Assembly (NCBI GenBank): GCA_963969495.1
Contig: OZ018329.1
Location: 71,761,452 to 71,825,451, forward strand
Reading direction: 5' to 3'
DNA from: Ceratothoa steindachneri
Lineage: Eukaryota; Arthropoda; Malacostraca; Isopoda; Cymothoidae
Length of the DNA: 64,000 nt
Below the pieces are notes generated by a model that made no database searches, was not told the DNA's origin, and saw only the letters and a list, made by a program, of their open reading frames with translations. Below, in pieces: positions 44,301 through 55,400 of the stretch (positions are counted from its first letter, which is position 1; every line of letters begins with the position of its first letter). The translations under genes and the position numbers were made by a program.

Positions 44301-46681
44301 TTAAATACAAGGGAGAAGGCCAGCCTCCCCCCAAAAGTCTATCAGTCCAACAGAAATGGTGCATGCACTGGACACGGGTACAAGGGACAGGCGATAGCGA
44401 CCCCACCCATCCCAGTACCAGGACAGGTAACATGCGCGAAGATCACCCAGACTGGGACATTCGACAAGAATGTGCCGAACAGTCTGGGGGATGACGCAGT
44501 CGTCGCAATAGGGCGCCGGCGAGCGCTCCATCAAATAGCGATGCGTCACGAGTGTGTCCGATTCGGAGACGACAGAAAGCGACCTGAAGCCGTCGCGGCA
44601 TTGAGGGATAGGTCCATGGGAACAGTCGCGGCGCAATGGCACGCAACTTTAAGTTCCCTTCGACCGTCTCCCATCTTCTTTGCCAAGCAGTGCGAAGAGC
44701 TGTCCGTATTCCTGCCATGTAGTCGGTGTGCGGAAGAACGAAACGCTGGTCCGGTCGCAGAGTCCTAGCGGACTCTTTGGCGCGCTCATTCCCCGCAATT
44801 CCTACATGTCCAGGAACCCAGCGGAAGATAATCTCGACATCTGCCCGGCTCGACAAAACCGTGGAGTCACGGATATCGCGAACCAGGATATGCGGAGATT
44901 CCAATGCCCGAGAGCACTCAGGGCGCTTTGTGAGTCGCTATAGATCACAATCCGGTCCCCGAACCGGGCACGTCGCGTAATCTCCCGTACCGAGTGGTGT
45001 ATTGCCACCAGCTCGGCCGTGAAGACAGACGCAGCGCCCGGTAGAGCCCCGCTGAATTCAAACAGAGGGGATACGGCGTGGAAGCCGACCCCCTCTTCGG
45101 AATTGGAGCCATCCGTATACACTGGCACGGTTCCGGCGTGACACGATGTGTGCTCCAAAAAGGTCGAACGCAATACTCCCGGCGCAGTACAAGCTTTGGG
45201 AGCAGAGGCGTGGCGACAAATAGCCAAATGTGGTACCCTCCAGGGTGGCGTCCTGGGCAAAACCAGGGGCGCCACCGGCCCAAGAGCGATATCTACCTCT
45301 CGAAGGAGTTTCCTGGCCCTAAACCCAAAGAACTTAGGGTATGACTGGCGTCTCTCAGTGGCATAGGCACCATCGAGATCAGTTGCGGAATCAGCGAGAG
45401 CTGTTGGCGACTGAGGGAGGCGCCGGGCTGGCGCGTACAGGCGGTTTATGCACTGCACGCGGCGCACAGCGAGTAGCATCTCCCCAGCATCGACCAACAG
45501 GCTCTCAATGGGGGAAGTGCAAAAGGCACCGGTCACAAGGCGAAGGCCGGTGTGGTGGATCGAATCCACCTTCCGCAATAAACGCTCGGCTGCGGATGCA
45601 TAAAACTGGCATCCGTAGTCGAGCTTCGAGCGAACAAAGGATCGATAAAAACGTAAGGCAGTAGCCCTATCAGCGCCCCAAGCGCTGAACGTCACGGAAC
45701 GGAGAATGTCCATGGCGCGGGTACAAGAGATCCTAAGGCTGCGAATATGAGCCTTCCAGGTGAGGCGTCGGTCGAATTCAAGACCAAGGAAACGGTGCGA
45801 CTCAACCACATCCAGGCGCACCCCATTAAGAAACAAATCTTGGTCGGGGTGAAGCCGTGGATGGCGGCAGAAGTGCACCACCTTAGTCTTGGCCAAAGAA
45901 AACCGAAACCTGTGCGCTTCGGCATAGCGAGAGACGCGGTTCAATGCCTGTTGGAGACGACGCTCCAGAGTTGGCATCTGGGCCGCGTCAAAAGAGATCG
46001 AAAGGTCGTCCACGTAGAGCGTAGCGAGAACATCTTTCGGCAGCACCGAGGTGATGCCGTTGATGCTCAGGGCAAAGAGTGTGACACTGAGGACACTTCC
46101 CTGCGGGACACCCTCTTCCTGCTCCTTTGGGCCGGAGAGGGCTCCCCCCACCCGTATGTGGAATCGACGATCTCGCAAAAATTCAGATATAAACATTAGG
46201 AGGCGTCCCCTCGCCCCCATCGTGTGGAGAGTCTCCATGATACCGGTAACATCGGCCTTCTCCAAATCGAAAAACACCGTGGCGTAGTGCTGTCTACGAA
46301 GGAAAGCCTCGCAGACGGCATTTTCCAGTCGAAGAGAGCATCCGACTTGGAGTGGAACTTGCAGAAGCCGCACTGTGTGGAAGACAGATGGCCTCCGCTG
46401 TCCAGGAAAAAGGCTAATCTAACATTTACCAGTTTCTCCATCAACTTGCAAACGCAAGAGGTTAGAGAAATTGGGCGGAAACTGGTTGGAGTAGAGTGAC
46501 CTCTCCCCGGTTTGTGAAAGGCGAGCACAGTAGCGATTCGCCAGGAATCTGGAAGAAGACCTTCCACCCAGATCCTGTTGAACAAATCTAACAGAAAGGC
46601 CATGCCTCGCTCACCCAGGTGTCCGCGCACGAAGCGTTGAAGGGTTCTCCGCCTCTGGAGGTAAAGTCCAGCTGGCGGCAT
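44301..46681 (-). pseudogene. LINE ORF2, RT to C-terminus
   Basis: One frame is open for 523 codons (46373-44802). It holds RT motifs FFDLEKAD, EEGVPQGSVLSVTLFALS and LYVDDLSISFD, the thumb (SLAKTKVVHFCRHPRLHPDQ), IHHTGLRLVTGAF, and the start of RNase H (VYTDGSNSEEGVGFHA, FTAELVAIHHSVREI, IYSDSQSALSALG). A one-base deletion near 44910 shifts the last part into the neighbouring frame (44904-44443: IIFRWVPGHVGIAGNERAKE), where the fourth RNase H Asp is missing. The C-terminal knuckle (PAPYCDDCVIPQTVRHILVE, then C) survives at 44560-44480. Upstream, 46681-46196 contains the RT finger region. The endonuclease is deleted. Confidence 0.85.
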
Positions 46682-46894
46682 TCCGCGACATCACGACGTG
46701 CATTGAATGCTGGCGGAGCAGCATCACGGCTAGAGAATACGGAAAAAGCGGCCGCTAAGGATTCTGTCACGGACGCGGGGTCCGAGATTGCGGTCCCATT
46801 CTCCTGGAGAACGTGAGGGAGGTCCTGCGAGAACTTGCCCCGAATCCTTTTGACTCGCTTCCACACCTCAGCTAAAGGGGTCTTCCCGTTAAGT

Positions 46895-48860
46895 TGAGGC
46901 ATATGACGTCCCAGGCACAGCCGGGCGCGCCAGGACCAAGTCCTTAGCCTCGCGGAATGAAAATCAATCCTGGGCCTGAACGGCCACGATTTCTTTCTCA
47001 AGGAGATATGCACCACATTGCTTCGAAGAAGCGGGGTGCGGCTCTCCGCAATTGACACATTGGCCACACACGATTTGGACTTATCGTGTGCGGCCTTGGA
47101 GCAATTTACACAAACTTCGGGTGACCCCGACTTTGCACATCTACAAGAACGATTCGTATGGCCGAAGCAGTGACAGTAATAGTACCGCCGCGGCAGTGGC
47201 ACGAATGCCTTCACGCGGTAACGGTACCAACCGGCACGCACCGACTCAGGGAGCTTGTCACAGTCGAACGTGACGAAGAGTGTAGGGGTGGGTCTCGAGG
47301 CGCCTCCCTTTTTTCTTATCACACGTTCGACCTTGACCGCCCCATGGTCGGCCAGCTCTAGGTGATGTCCTCAATGGAGTAGTCAACGAGTTCCCTCGCA
47401 TAAACTACTCCTTTCACAAAGTTCATGGTAGAGTGCGGCGTCACACTCACCGGGGTGCCATGAAGTGTCCGAAGAGCACTTATCTTGGCCGCCTCGGCGG
47501 GATTCGCCGCATTCACCAGAAGGCTCCCGTCCGAGAAACGGGTCACCTTCGGCTCTCTACCAATTGCACTAGCTAATCCTCTCCTCTGGTGGATCATGTT
47601 GCCCTTGGCCAACATGGTGCCATCAGTGGAGCGAATAACGAGGAAGCGTTTGAAGCCGCGGGCTCGAAAACGCCAGGTAACCTCTGAATAAGGGTCCCTG
47701 ATGTCATCCGAGGCTCCGCCCTGTGCACTTTTCGTCTTTGTCATAGTCAGGGGCTCCGCACCCGGGAGGGCAGTGGGGCCGGATGTGCCGATCTTGGCTT
47801 GGTCGCTTGCCAGAATGGCAGCAGACCCATCCGTCCCCGTAGCCCCTGCGGATGGAGAGGAGCCCCGAGTCTTTTTATGAGAGGAGGGCAGGAAATGAAC
47901 CCGCTTTTCACCTCCGCCGACAGAAGTCCTTAGGCCAGATGGACCGGCCTCAGCCAGGTCCTTCTCCGAAATGGAAAAGGTCCTGGTGGTCACAGGGGCA
48001 CCGATCAGAGGAGATTCCTCCCCTCCTTGTACTGCCTCGGAGGCCCCAGCCGTTTGAGGAGGACCTTGCATAGGGGCGGATTCAGGTTCGGTGCTTGGCG
48101 CCGAGCCCGGATTCTTCTCCATGGAAGGCCCTACCCTCTGAGGCTGGGTTTCCTCAAGGACCATGTCTATCACAGGAGGGGCCTCTAGTTGGTCATCCCC
48201 TCCCAGGACATCGCAGGTCCCCTTGGCAGCGTCACCAGTCTTTTGTGGGGAGGCACAGGCCTTGACCCCAGCAAGGTTTAAGATTCTTGCGAGCAGGTCT
48301 TTTGAGGGAAGCGACCGAAGGGGCCTGGCTTCCCTCTCCCCCCTAAGGGGGTTTGCCCTACCGAGCCGCTTACAAGAGGGGCGGTCAGCAATGGGCTGCC
48401 TGCTGGCTTTCTTGGCAGTACCCTTAGAAAGAAAAGGAGGGACTGCCGCTGGAAATAGGGAGGTGCCTGAAAGCACCTCCAGAGAAGGGGGTGAGGGGGA
48501 GTCCCCTACACCTGTAGGCATACGAGAGGACTAAGCCTCCTCTCCGATTAAAGAAGCATGGAGGGTCCCCTGCGCAAGCACAAGGGGGGGGTACCTCCAT
48601 TTTCTCGGTGGAGCTGCCTGAGGGCGGCTCCGTTGATGTCACAGGGGAAGTTGGGGGTTGTTGTTTTTTTTATATTCATCATTGGGCATGGTGACCCTCT
48701 TTTTACACGGGACGCAATAGCTCACCACCTCTCACAGTTGCCCGCACTGCAAGAGGTGCTTGCAGGCCCGGCAGAGCCAGAAGCCGCCATTTGGGACCAA
48801 CCCTCCGCCTGGTGTCCTGGCAGTGCATCGGCATGGCGGCTCCACCTTAGACCGGGCATA
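46895..48860 (-). pseudogene. LINE ORF1, longest readable copy
   Basis: The frame 48521-47358 is open for 387 codons. It gives the best view of the protein middle: a Ser/Pro-rich start (DSPSPPSLEVLSGTSLFPAA), ARILNLAGVKACASPQKTGD, an acidic Pro/Glu region, FSISEKDLAEAGPSGL, VHFLPSSHKKTRGSSPSA, and the core FKRFLVIRSTDGTMLAKGN to MNFVKGVVYARELVDYSIED. A one-base loss near 47360 shifts into 47322-46588 with ESVRAGWYRYRVKAFVPLPR, YYCHCFGHTNRSC and CVNCSKAAHDKSKSC. Upstream at about 48700-48790 the N-terminal Cys motif is legible (CRACKHLLQC ... YCVPC) with one stop. The C-terminal tail is fused by deletion to ORF2 linker sequence. Confidence 0.8.
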
Positions 48861-49143
48861 AAATTGATAGAATATGAAGAGGAGAGGAAAAGGGATGTGA
48901 GGAAGGTATGGGTGGGGATGAAGCAGTTGTTAAAAAAACCCATCCCGAACCGGAGCTCAGGCTTTAGGGAACTTTGTCCCCTCCCCCCTCAGCCCCGATC
49001 CGGGACGGTTGGCTTGAGAAGAAGGTCAGCATCTACCCTGTGAAATTAGAGGCTGACCAGAGAAAGTTGTGGGAGAGGTTGTATGAAAAGAGAGGAAACA
49101 AGTGTTTTGAAGGAAGGGAGGCTAAGCTGGGGCCGGACGGGGT

Positions 49144-49155
49144 GGTTGTAAGGAA
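49144..49155. repeat. target-site duplication, right copy
   Basis: GGTTGTAAGGAA. The outer LINE 5' UTR continues directly after it. Confidence 0.9.
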
Positions 49156-49281
49156 AGTGAGGTTAGTAGGGTAGAAACACAGGCTGTCTGAAAGGAGAAG
49201 AGGCTAAGCTGGGGCCGGACGGGGTGATGAGGCCCGTCAGCACGGCGGCCAGGAAGGCAAATCGCCCTGCCCCTTACGGGG

Positions 49282-49679
49282 TTAGGCCTATGGAAAATTC
49301 CATTGAATTCCTAACAGTTGTTGTTTTTTTTTAAGCAAACATTTTCTCTCATGATGTACCTCCCATTTAGTTTTATTAATATTGCCTTTTTCAAATCATT
49401 TACTCATAGGTCTTTTGATAAGGATTTTTTATTTTTTTTAAATTTCTCCAGCACTGACAGGGTCCTCCATTTTCTTAGCATGGTGCTTTAAGGATTAAAT
49501 AGATCCATATAGAAAGTGGTCATTTAGAGGAATTTGAAAATATGTGGAAGATACACAACCAAAAATTGTTTACGTAGGTCACGACTCTCCTGAACTTGAT
49601 AATAGGGCCTCTAGCAATTAGTACAGAAGAGCAATTACACTTTAAAAAGAAAGCACACTTTTCAGGAAATGGTACTCAC
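49282..49679. other. intronic DNA, nothing recognised
   Basis: AT-rich spacer between the LINE 5' end and the next PLXDC exon. Confidence 0.6.
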
Positions 49680-49806
49680 CAGAGCTCTCCTGTATGCACT
49701 CGACAGTGAATCATGAGCAACAACTTTGTCTTGTGGCATTTTTTCAAGATCAACCCAGTACTGAAGTACTTTGTCCAAACCACTTTTGGCAAAAGAATTG
49801 TAATAT
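49680..49806 (-). CDS. PLXDC: PLXDC exon: YYN...YRRAL segment
   Basis: This 127-nt exon has one leading base that completes an Arg codon, then 42 codons: YYNSFAKSGLDKVLQYWVDL, EKMPQDKVVAHDSLSSAYRR and AL. The family pattern is HHYYNS...WV-ID---D-V-IH--LS--YR-A, directly upstream of the FDFPFYGH segment. It fits in content and order. The acceptor is ataatttcag above 49806 and the donor gtgagt below 49680. It is phase 2 in and phase 0 out, matching both neighbours. Another frame through the same DNA is also open but has no similarity and does not fit the splice phases. Confidence 0.92.
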
Positions 49807-50364
49807 CTGAAATTATAAGATTTAAAAAAATATATATTTGAATTAGGTATAATTCATCCCAGTCATTTGTAAGGAGCAATGTTTTAGAACCTCTAGCTAA
49901 AGAGAGGAATGACTAGCCTGTTTACTCGGACCACTGAGTCTTTGAATATATGCCATAACTAAGCCAGGGACTGTAGTGGGTATAGAATGAACAGCAAAGG
50001 TTGTTTCCTGCTTTTATCTTCTAAAGCTATTCAATCATATGGCAGTGACTTTAACAAAAGTAAACTTTAACTAGGGCAACAAAAAGAACCCTCATTATAA
50101 CATTTATGCTCAGACATTAGTGAGCACAACACCCTCAAGTAAAAATAAAGCAGGAAAAAAACTAGCCATTTAAGGCAGGAGTAGCAACATGATAAAAGGA
50201 CATGCAATGGATTTGAGGGATTATAAACGACTAGGTTTCCAATCATGTATCTACCTATTTCAAATATGGGTATACTCTCATATAATCTTCTACAACATGC
50301 AGTTGGCACCAGTGGTAGTATTCTTACTCATACATGGCAATGATATACAAAATTCCTCATTATA
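49807..50364. other. intronic DNA, nothing recognised
   Basis: AT-rich sequence up to the left end of the Tc1-like element. No feature seen. Confidence 0.5.
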
Positions 50365-51600
50365 CAGTGGGCGCAAAGGAAATGTTAACCTCTTAAACGC
50401 AATGGAAATGTTAACTCAAATTTCGCGGTTAACTTTTTAAACGTGTTCCCGCCATATAGGTAGTGGGAGGAGCTTGGTATGATGCATGTACCTGCAGCCA
50501 GGGCTCCCTCGCAACTTCCCACCAAGCTCAGTTTAAGTGTGCTCGCAGAGCTTAGATGGTGTACATGTGTGGTACGTTGCCCCACAGACAGCATCTTTTT
50601 CACCTTTCTGCTGACTTTGACGCCCTACCAGACACCACCATACCATCGCAATGGGGCATAGCAAGCTGACAATGAAGGAGAAGACCCGTGCCCTAACCCT
50701 AATGGAGCAGAAAGTGCCAGTAAAGCGTGTAGCTGCCGATATGAACGTGAGCCGTGTGTCACTCTTTAAGTTCAAAAAAGCAGCCACCACACTTCCTCCT
50801 GGCACCGCCTTGCAAACCTGGCTCTGAGGGCAAGAAGACAACTGCTCGGACTGACAAGGTTTTGCTACGTGAGGTGAAGAAGGACCCTTCGATAACAGCA
50901 CTAAATTGAAGGGGAAGCATCCTGACTTGCTCCACAACGTCGCTATTTGTACGATCCAGCACCGGCTACAAAAAGACCTGGGGTTGCCCTGCTGCCGTGC
51001 CGCCAAGAAACCACTGCTGACAGAGGGTATGAAGAAAAAAACGGCTAGCTTTCGTGAAGAAATATCAAGATTGGACACCAGAGCAGTGGAAGAAAGTCAT
51101 GTGGAGTGACGAGAGCAGTTTTCGGCTCGCCGGGGGTGGCCCGAAAGTGGTGCGGCGGCCCAGTGATGTGAGCAGATCTGACCACCGCTACACCGTGAAG
51201 CACCCCGATGGCGTCATGGTTTGGGGATGCTTCAGTGGGGAGAAGGGCAGGGGTGGTCTCTATTTATTCCCAAAGATCGTCAACATGAAGGGAAAGAATT
51301 ACATTGAGGTTTTGGAGGAACATTGCTCCATTTCTACGCTCTCCATGGCTGCGACTTTTTTATGCACGATGACGCCCCTGCACACAAGGTACGAGCTGTC
51401 AAAGACTTCCTTAATGAGCAGAACATCGAAGTTTTGGACTAGCCAGGCAACTCATCCGACTTAAACCCCATAGAGAATGCCTGGAACCAAATGAAAAATG
51501 AAGTTGCTAAGTCCCGGCCCACCTCGATCCTCGCCCTGAAGGAGACACTCATTAACAGGCTTTGGAAATGGGTCAGGTTGTCTGAGACCTAGAAATGTTG
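50365..51600 (+). mobile_element. Tc1-like DNA transposon, right end missing
   Basis: The left end reads TATA-CAGTGGGCGCAAAGG (50361 onward), the usual TA target followed by a Tc1-type terminal repeat start. A second inner motif (aaatgttaac repeated at 50380 and 50406) may be a transposase binding site. The transposase occupies 50651-51595. I searched by eye for the matching inverted end up to 52000 and did not find it, so the right terminus is probably deleted. The orientation is antisense to the host gene. Confidence 0.8.
50651..51595 (+). pseudogene. Tc1-like transposase (DD34E), inactivated
   Basis: This is a cut-and-paste transposase. An ATG at 50651 opens MGHSKLTMKEKTRALTLMEQ, a helix-turn-helix region (VKRVAADMNVSRVSLFKFKK). 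After stops and a frame change near 50820 it continues HNVAICTIQHRLQKDLGL. The catalytic domain runs in one frame from 51050: WTPEQWKKVMWSDESSF (first Asp 51108), VKHPDGVMVWGCFSG, MHDDAPAH in a shifted frame (second Asp 51368) and PGNSSDLNPIENAW (Glu 51473). There are 34 residues between the second Asp and the Glu, the DD34E spacing of Tc1. A TAG replaces the Gln of LDQPGNS. Length before damage would be about 315 codons, normal for Tc1. Confidence 0.85.
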
Positions 51601-51800
51601 ATTCAAGCTAAGATGTAAATCTAGGTAGTGAGTAAATGTAGTGTGGAGATATGCAATTATTAAAGGGTGGGAGATAGAATGCATAGTTTTTAGAGGGATT
51701 GATGTGCACCAACCCTACTTTGTGAGAAAATGATTGATGATGATGAAGAGAGAAAGTAGGAAATATGAGGGTTATTTTTTGATTACTATTGTAAGTCCTA
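51601..51800. other. spacer, nothing recognised
   Basis: Unique-looking DNA between the Tc1 remnant and the divergent LINE. Confidence 0.4.
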
Positions 51801-51839
51801 TTTGGTAATAACTACCAAGGCGGCGGGTACCCAATGTTG

Positions 51840-53790
51840 AGTGTTATACCTGGTAGCTGGGGGAGTGGTATGAAGCAGGGCAATATAGAGAGAGAGGTTG
51901 TCTACAAATAAGGTTGGAGACACCACTTAGGGCAGTTTACCAGGCTATTTATTGCAATAGTGAATAAAGTAACACTTAATACACTGCCCTGGGGAACACC
52001 CTTCTCCTGAACATAGAGATCAGAATAAGTGTTACCAGCTCTATCACAGAAATTACAAGTAGCTAAAAAACTATATTAAAAAAAAGTCCCCTCAATCCCT
52101 ACTCATACAGCTGGTGGAGGATTCCATAGCACCATGTGGTGTCATAAGCTTTTTTGATGATATCAAGGAATACACCCAAACAAAAGCCTCATGGAGAGTG
52201 ACCTCCATAATAAGAACTTTCTTACTCTGCTTCTTACAAAAGCCACACTCGTATAGAGTTAGGAGCCCATGGATTCTAGAAACCATTGCAAGCGAGCATT
52301 CACCATTTTCTCCAACAACTTACTAAGACAGCTGGTGAGGACTATTGGCCTATAATGGGAAGGAGACAAGTCGTCTCTACCTGGTTTCAGAAATGGTAGG
52401 ATTAACGCCGTTCTCCAGGAAGTAGGATAGAATCCCTTGATCCAATAGTTAAAAATATCTGGTAAGAGTGATTCTGTATGGGGATGGAGATGCCTGAGAA
52501 AGTTGTATTGGATATTGTCTAGGCCAGGGGATGTGGGAGCAAACTGAGACAGTGTTGAACGCATTTCAGCCTTAATGGTAGAGAACAGAAAGTTGTACGG
52601 CTCCTGTTCACCGGCCAAGAAATGCAGGGCTTTTCTTGGTGTTCAACGCTGCTAACATCAGAAAAAAAAGAAAAGAAAAAAAAGAGGCTAATATCAGCGA
52701 CACTGGCAGGATCGCAGTTGAAAGAACATCTCAATGTCATGGGTGGAATGAACAGCATACCAACCCATGATTATGTTGATTCTCTTCCACGCCTGAGCTG
52801 AAAAGGTAGTGGAAGATAATGCTCATCTGACAAAGTTCACTGGAGAATGACTCTTGTTCCATTTTGGTAAATAAATTTGGAAAAGATGGATTCCAACAGA
52901 ACCGTGCATGAGCCTTTTTATAGGCCTCCACCACATGGGTGCCATCAGCATTGAACCATAGGACTGATGTTCTTCCCCAGTGAGACCGAGTACAAGGAAT
53001 TGCGGACTCTGCAGCATCAAGCACTAAACAAGAAAAGTAATCTACAAAATCCCTAATTTGTTTACTGGTGAAGGAAGCATCATGGAACGTCAACCATTTG
53101 ACCCTTACAACATTCCATCAGGGAAAGGGAGATATGAAGGAGACGGGCAAAGGGTCATGTGTTTCAAGACAATGGGTAAGTGGTTGCTGCCATGCAGGTC
53201 ATCTAAAACAGACCACTTGAAATCAGAGATACAGTCAGTGAAGCCAATACAAAGATCCATACAACTGAAAGAATGAGTTTGATTGTGGTAGGATGTAAGA
53301 TGATCAGAATAAAAAATCATTAAAGGATTAGTGGATAAGAGAGATTCAAAGAGAGGCCTTGACGGTTGCTTGCTCTATCATCACATATACAGTGTCTGAC
53401 ATTAAAGTCGCCTAGAACAAGAAATAATGGGGTAGAAAGATGAGATAAAACATCTAAAATTGAGTGGTTTAAGGGGGCTCATCTGGGAGATAAAAATTGA
53501 ACGGTGTATAAATTCCATTAGTAAGATGAACACAGGCTGTGAGTGCTTGAAAAGTAGTCTGCAGAATTGAAGGTGTGCAAAAGTGGTTAGTGCTAACCAG
53601 GAGAGACACCACCACAGGGTGGTAGGGAGTTAAAAACAGTGAAATAATGAAATTTGGGCAAAGAGCCTTTCCTGAGTTTAGTTTCCTGCAAGCATATTAC
53701 TGGGGATATCTTAGATACTAAAGAGGAGAATTCCTCCCATTTGGGAAGAATCCCCTGACAGTTCCATTGAAGAATTATTGCAATCACTCA
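51840..53790 (-). pseudogene. ORF2 of the divergent LINE: endonuclease and RT
   Basis: Reading down the minus strand, the endonuclease start is IILQWNCQGILPKWEEFSSL and VICLQETKL (53787-53650). A GSNHLPIVL motif in place of SDHFPI lies near 53170 (the Asp changed to Asn). A linker (53093-52740) has WGRTSVLWFNADGTHVVEAY. The RT (52618-52259) has TSPGLDNIQYNFLRHLHPHT, PGRDDLSPSHYRPIVLTSCL and KLLEKMVNARLQWFLESMGS. The GVPQGSVLSVTLF motif is on the complement of about 52005-51965, and the catalytic box reads FVDN instead of Y/FxDD (about 51900-51885). Frameshifts divide it into at least five parts. Confidence 0.75.
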
Positions 53791-53810
53791 AGACCGGTGA
53801 GAGACTATAC

Positions 53811-55100
53811 TTAAGAAAGTACAGGGGGCAGAGGGGCCATTATGAACAGGTGCCGTGCGAGAACATGCACAGGCATTATAGAAGGAGCCTCAGAACAGCA
53901 AGGCAAACCCGGTTTAGAGGAGTGGGGGTTACTATTGCAAGAGCCATGTTTGTTTCGACAGACCAAAGTCAGTAGGTCATGACCCAGAGGAAAGGGTAGA
54001 GACAAGAGATTTGGGGGTATTGTTACACTAGAGGCAGGGAGGATCATCACTCCTAATGTAGGGTGTGCAACCCATGTCTGAAGGATGGTCGGGAAGGTTA
54101 CAGAGGGCTTCAAAGGAACAGGGCTAACAGGAAGGGGCGACGGGGTATGGTCATGACCCAAGGGAAATGATAAGGAAAAGGAGACTTGAAGGAATTGTTA
54201 CATTCTGGGGGTGAATGTATAGTGCTATGGGTGAAGGATACACACCTCCACATGAGGAGAGGTCAGAAGTTTCAGTTACAGGTGTCAAAGAAAGAGGGGT
54301 AGGGGAAAGAGAAAGGGATAGGGTGTACTTCAACAGAGGTGAAGATTAGAGTTTTTATAGACAAAGATTGCCCACCCTTTTTGGAAGTTATCTTCCTAGA
54401 GGGAGAAGAGTCAGGAGAGACCATACGCTCGGGCCAGAAGTCCTCTGTCATGACATCAGATCGGGGGCTTGAATATCGTCCAGTCTCTGGAGTGGCATCC
54501 AGGGATAGGGGAAAAAGGGAAGGGGGTATACTAGAGGACCAGATTTGGATATGGGTACAAGATGAGGGTGATACAGCAGAGGGTGGTGGAGCAGATGAAG
54601 TAGTATACAGAATACATGGGCGAGTGGGACAAGACATCAGAAAACCTGACCTCGAGAGAGACGAATTTCTCCAGGCTATTCAACGGGCCTCACGCATATA
54701 TACCTTTGCAGAATTATTGACTGCTAAGACCTCTTTTTTAAAAAGAAATATGCAACACTTTGAAGAACATGCACTATGGGACTCTCCACACTTGGTACAA
54801 CAGTGGGGATGGTCGCCGGAATGACCATGGTAGGCCTACACACAATCCATGCATGCACGGGGGAGGGGGGGGGAGAAGGCAGTACTCAAATGACCAAACA
54901 TATGGCGATTAAAGCAGCGTCTCAGATTAGATATATTAAGTTTGACTGCTATCCTTAAGTAACCTGCCTTAATGTGTGATGAGAGATCCTGACGATCAAA
55001 CATTAGGAACATTGTTAGTGTGTTCATCTGGATCCTACCAACAGTTCACTGTGGTCTATGAATGTCAACAATCTACTGGATAGCCAGCTTTGATTGAAGC
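53811..55100 (-). pseudogene. ORF1 of the divergent LINE, degraded
   Basis: Near 55000-54890 the minus strand reads IKAGYLRIAVKLNISNLRRC followed by FNRHMFGHLSTA. This aligns with VRAGWYRYRVKAFVPQPRRC followed by FYCHRFGHTNRSC of the dominant family, so it is a CCHC knuckle whose second Cys is now Asn or Arg. Downstream to 53811 lies a Ser/Pro-rich region like the ORF1 tail, in several frames. The length and position just upstream of the endonuclease support an ORF1. Confidence 0.55.
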
Positions 55101-55400
55101 ATCTTAACGTCATAGTTCATTATGACAGATAACACCCTTCATGTTGAAGGCTGGGTGGGATGAGTGAGACAGCAATCTCAGAACATGCAAGGGTCTTGAG
55201 GGCTTGTACAGAATCATGTTGGGGGTGGGAAATGGTCTCGACTACCAGGGCTCCATTATTATGGGACCACATGTGACGCGTTTTGCCGCACCATTCATTA
55301 AAGCCCTCACTGATATCAAAAAATAATGTTTTGATAGGGGAATGTCAGATTTTGTCTATGGTAGTCCAAGTTAGAGTTCACCTCTGAGGAAAACGGATGT

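Larger units (their letters stand above)
44082..49143 (-). mobile_element. inner LINE (I-like) copy with exact target-site duplication
   Basis: This copy starts at the T10 tract at 44082 and ends at 49143, between two identical GGTTGTAAGGAA words. It contains the 3' UTR, ORF2 from its C-terminus to the start of RT, and ORF1. A 1.7-kb internal deletion joins the endonuclease-RT linker to the ORF1 tail near 46895, removing the whole endonuclease. A 60-bp deletion lies near 46620. The 5' end stops about 80 nt short of the family terminus. It sits in the 5' UTR of the outer copy, and removing it restores that UTR precisely. Long open frames (523 and 387 codons) mark it as relatively young. Confidence 0.9.
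38188..49281 (-). mobile_element. LINE (I-like) outer copy, interrupted by a younger copy
   Basis: This copy runs on the plus strand from a T-tract (38188-38196) through the 3' UTR, RNase H (39260-38530), RT (41000-39620), endonuclease (41900-41090) and ORF1 (43900-42200) into the 5' UTR at 44081. There a younger LINE (44082-49143) is inserted. The 5' UTR resumes at 49156 and ends in the terminal hairpin at 49270-49281. It is diverged, with many stops and small deletions (for example in RNase H near 38850, where GNERAD is lost). The flanks 'taggactatagac...catt' and 'taggcctatggaa...catt' may be a decayed target-site duplication. Confidence 0.8.
51800..55400 (-). mobile_element. divergent I-like LINE, second family
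   Basis: It has the same domain order as the dominant LINE (ORF1 upstream, then endonuclease and RT), but the proteins differ strongly, for example LQWNCQGILPKWEEFSSLVS versus LQWNCYGLRANWEDLRRLVS. The DNA is not alignable by eye, so it is a separate family. The 3' part is missing: the RT ends just past the catalytic box at about 51840 and no RNase H or poly(A) is seen. Neither end can be fixed. Confidence 0.75.

Noticed and set aside
49676..49879. 67-codon minus-strand frame (ITILLPKVVWTKYFST...) over the PLXDC exon
   Set aside because: It is a different frame through the same DNA and does not fit the splice phases. The frame starting YYNSFAKS joins both neighbours and matches the family.
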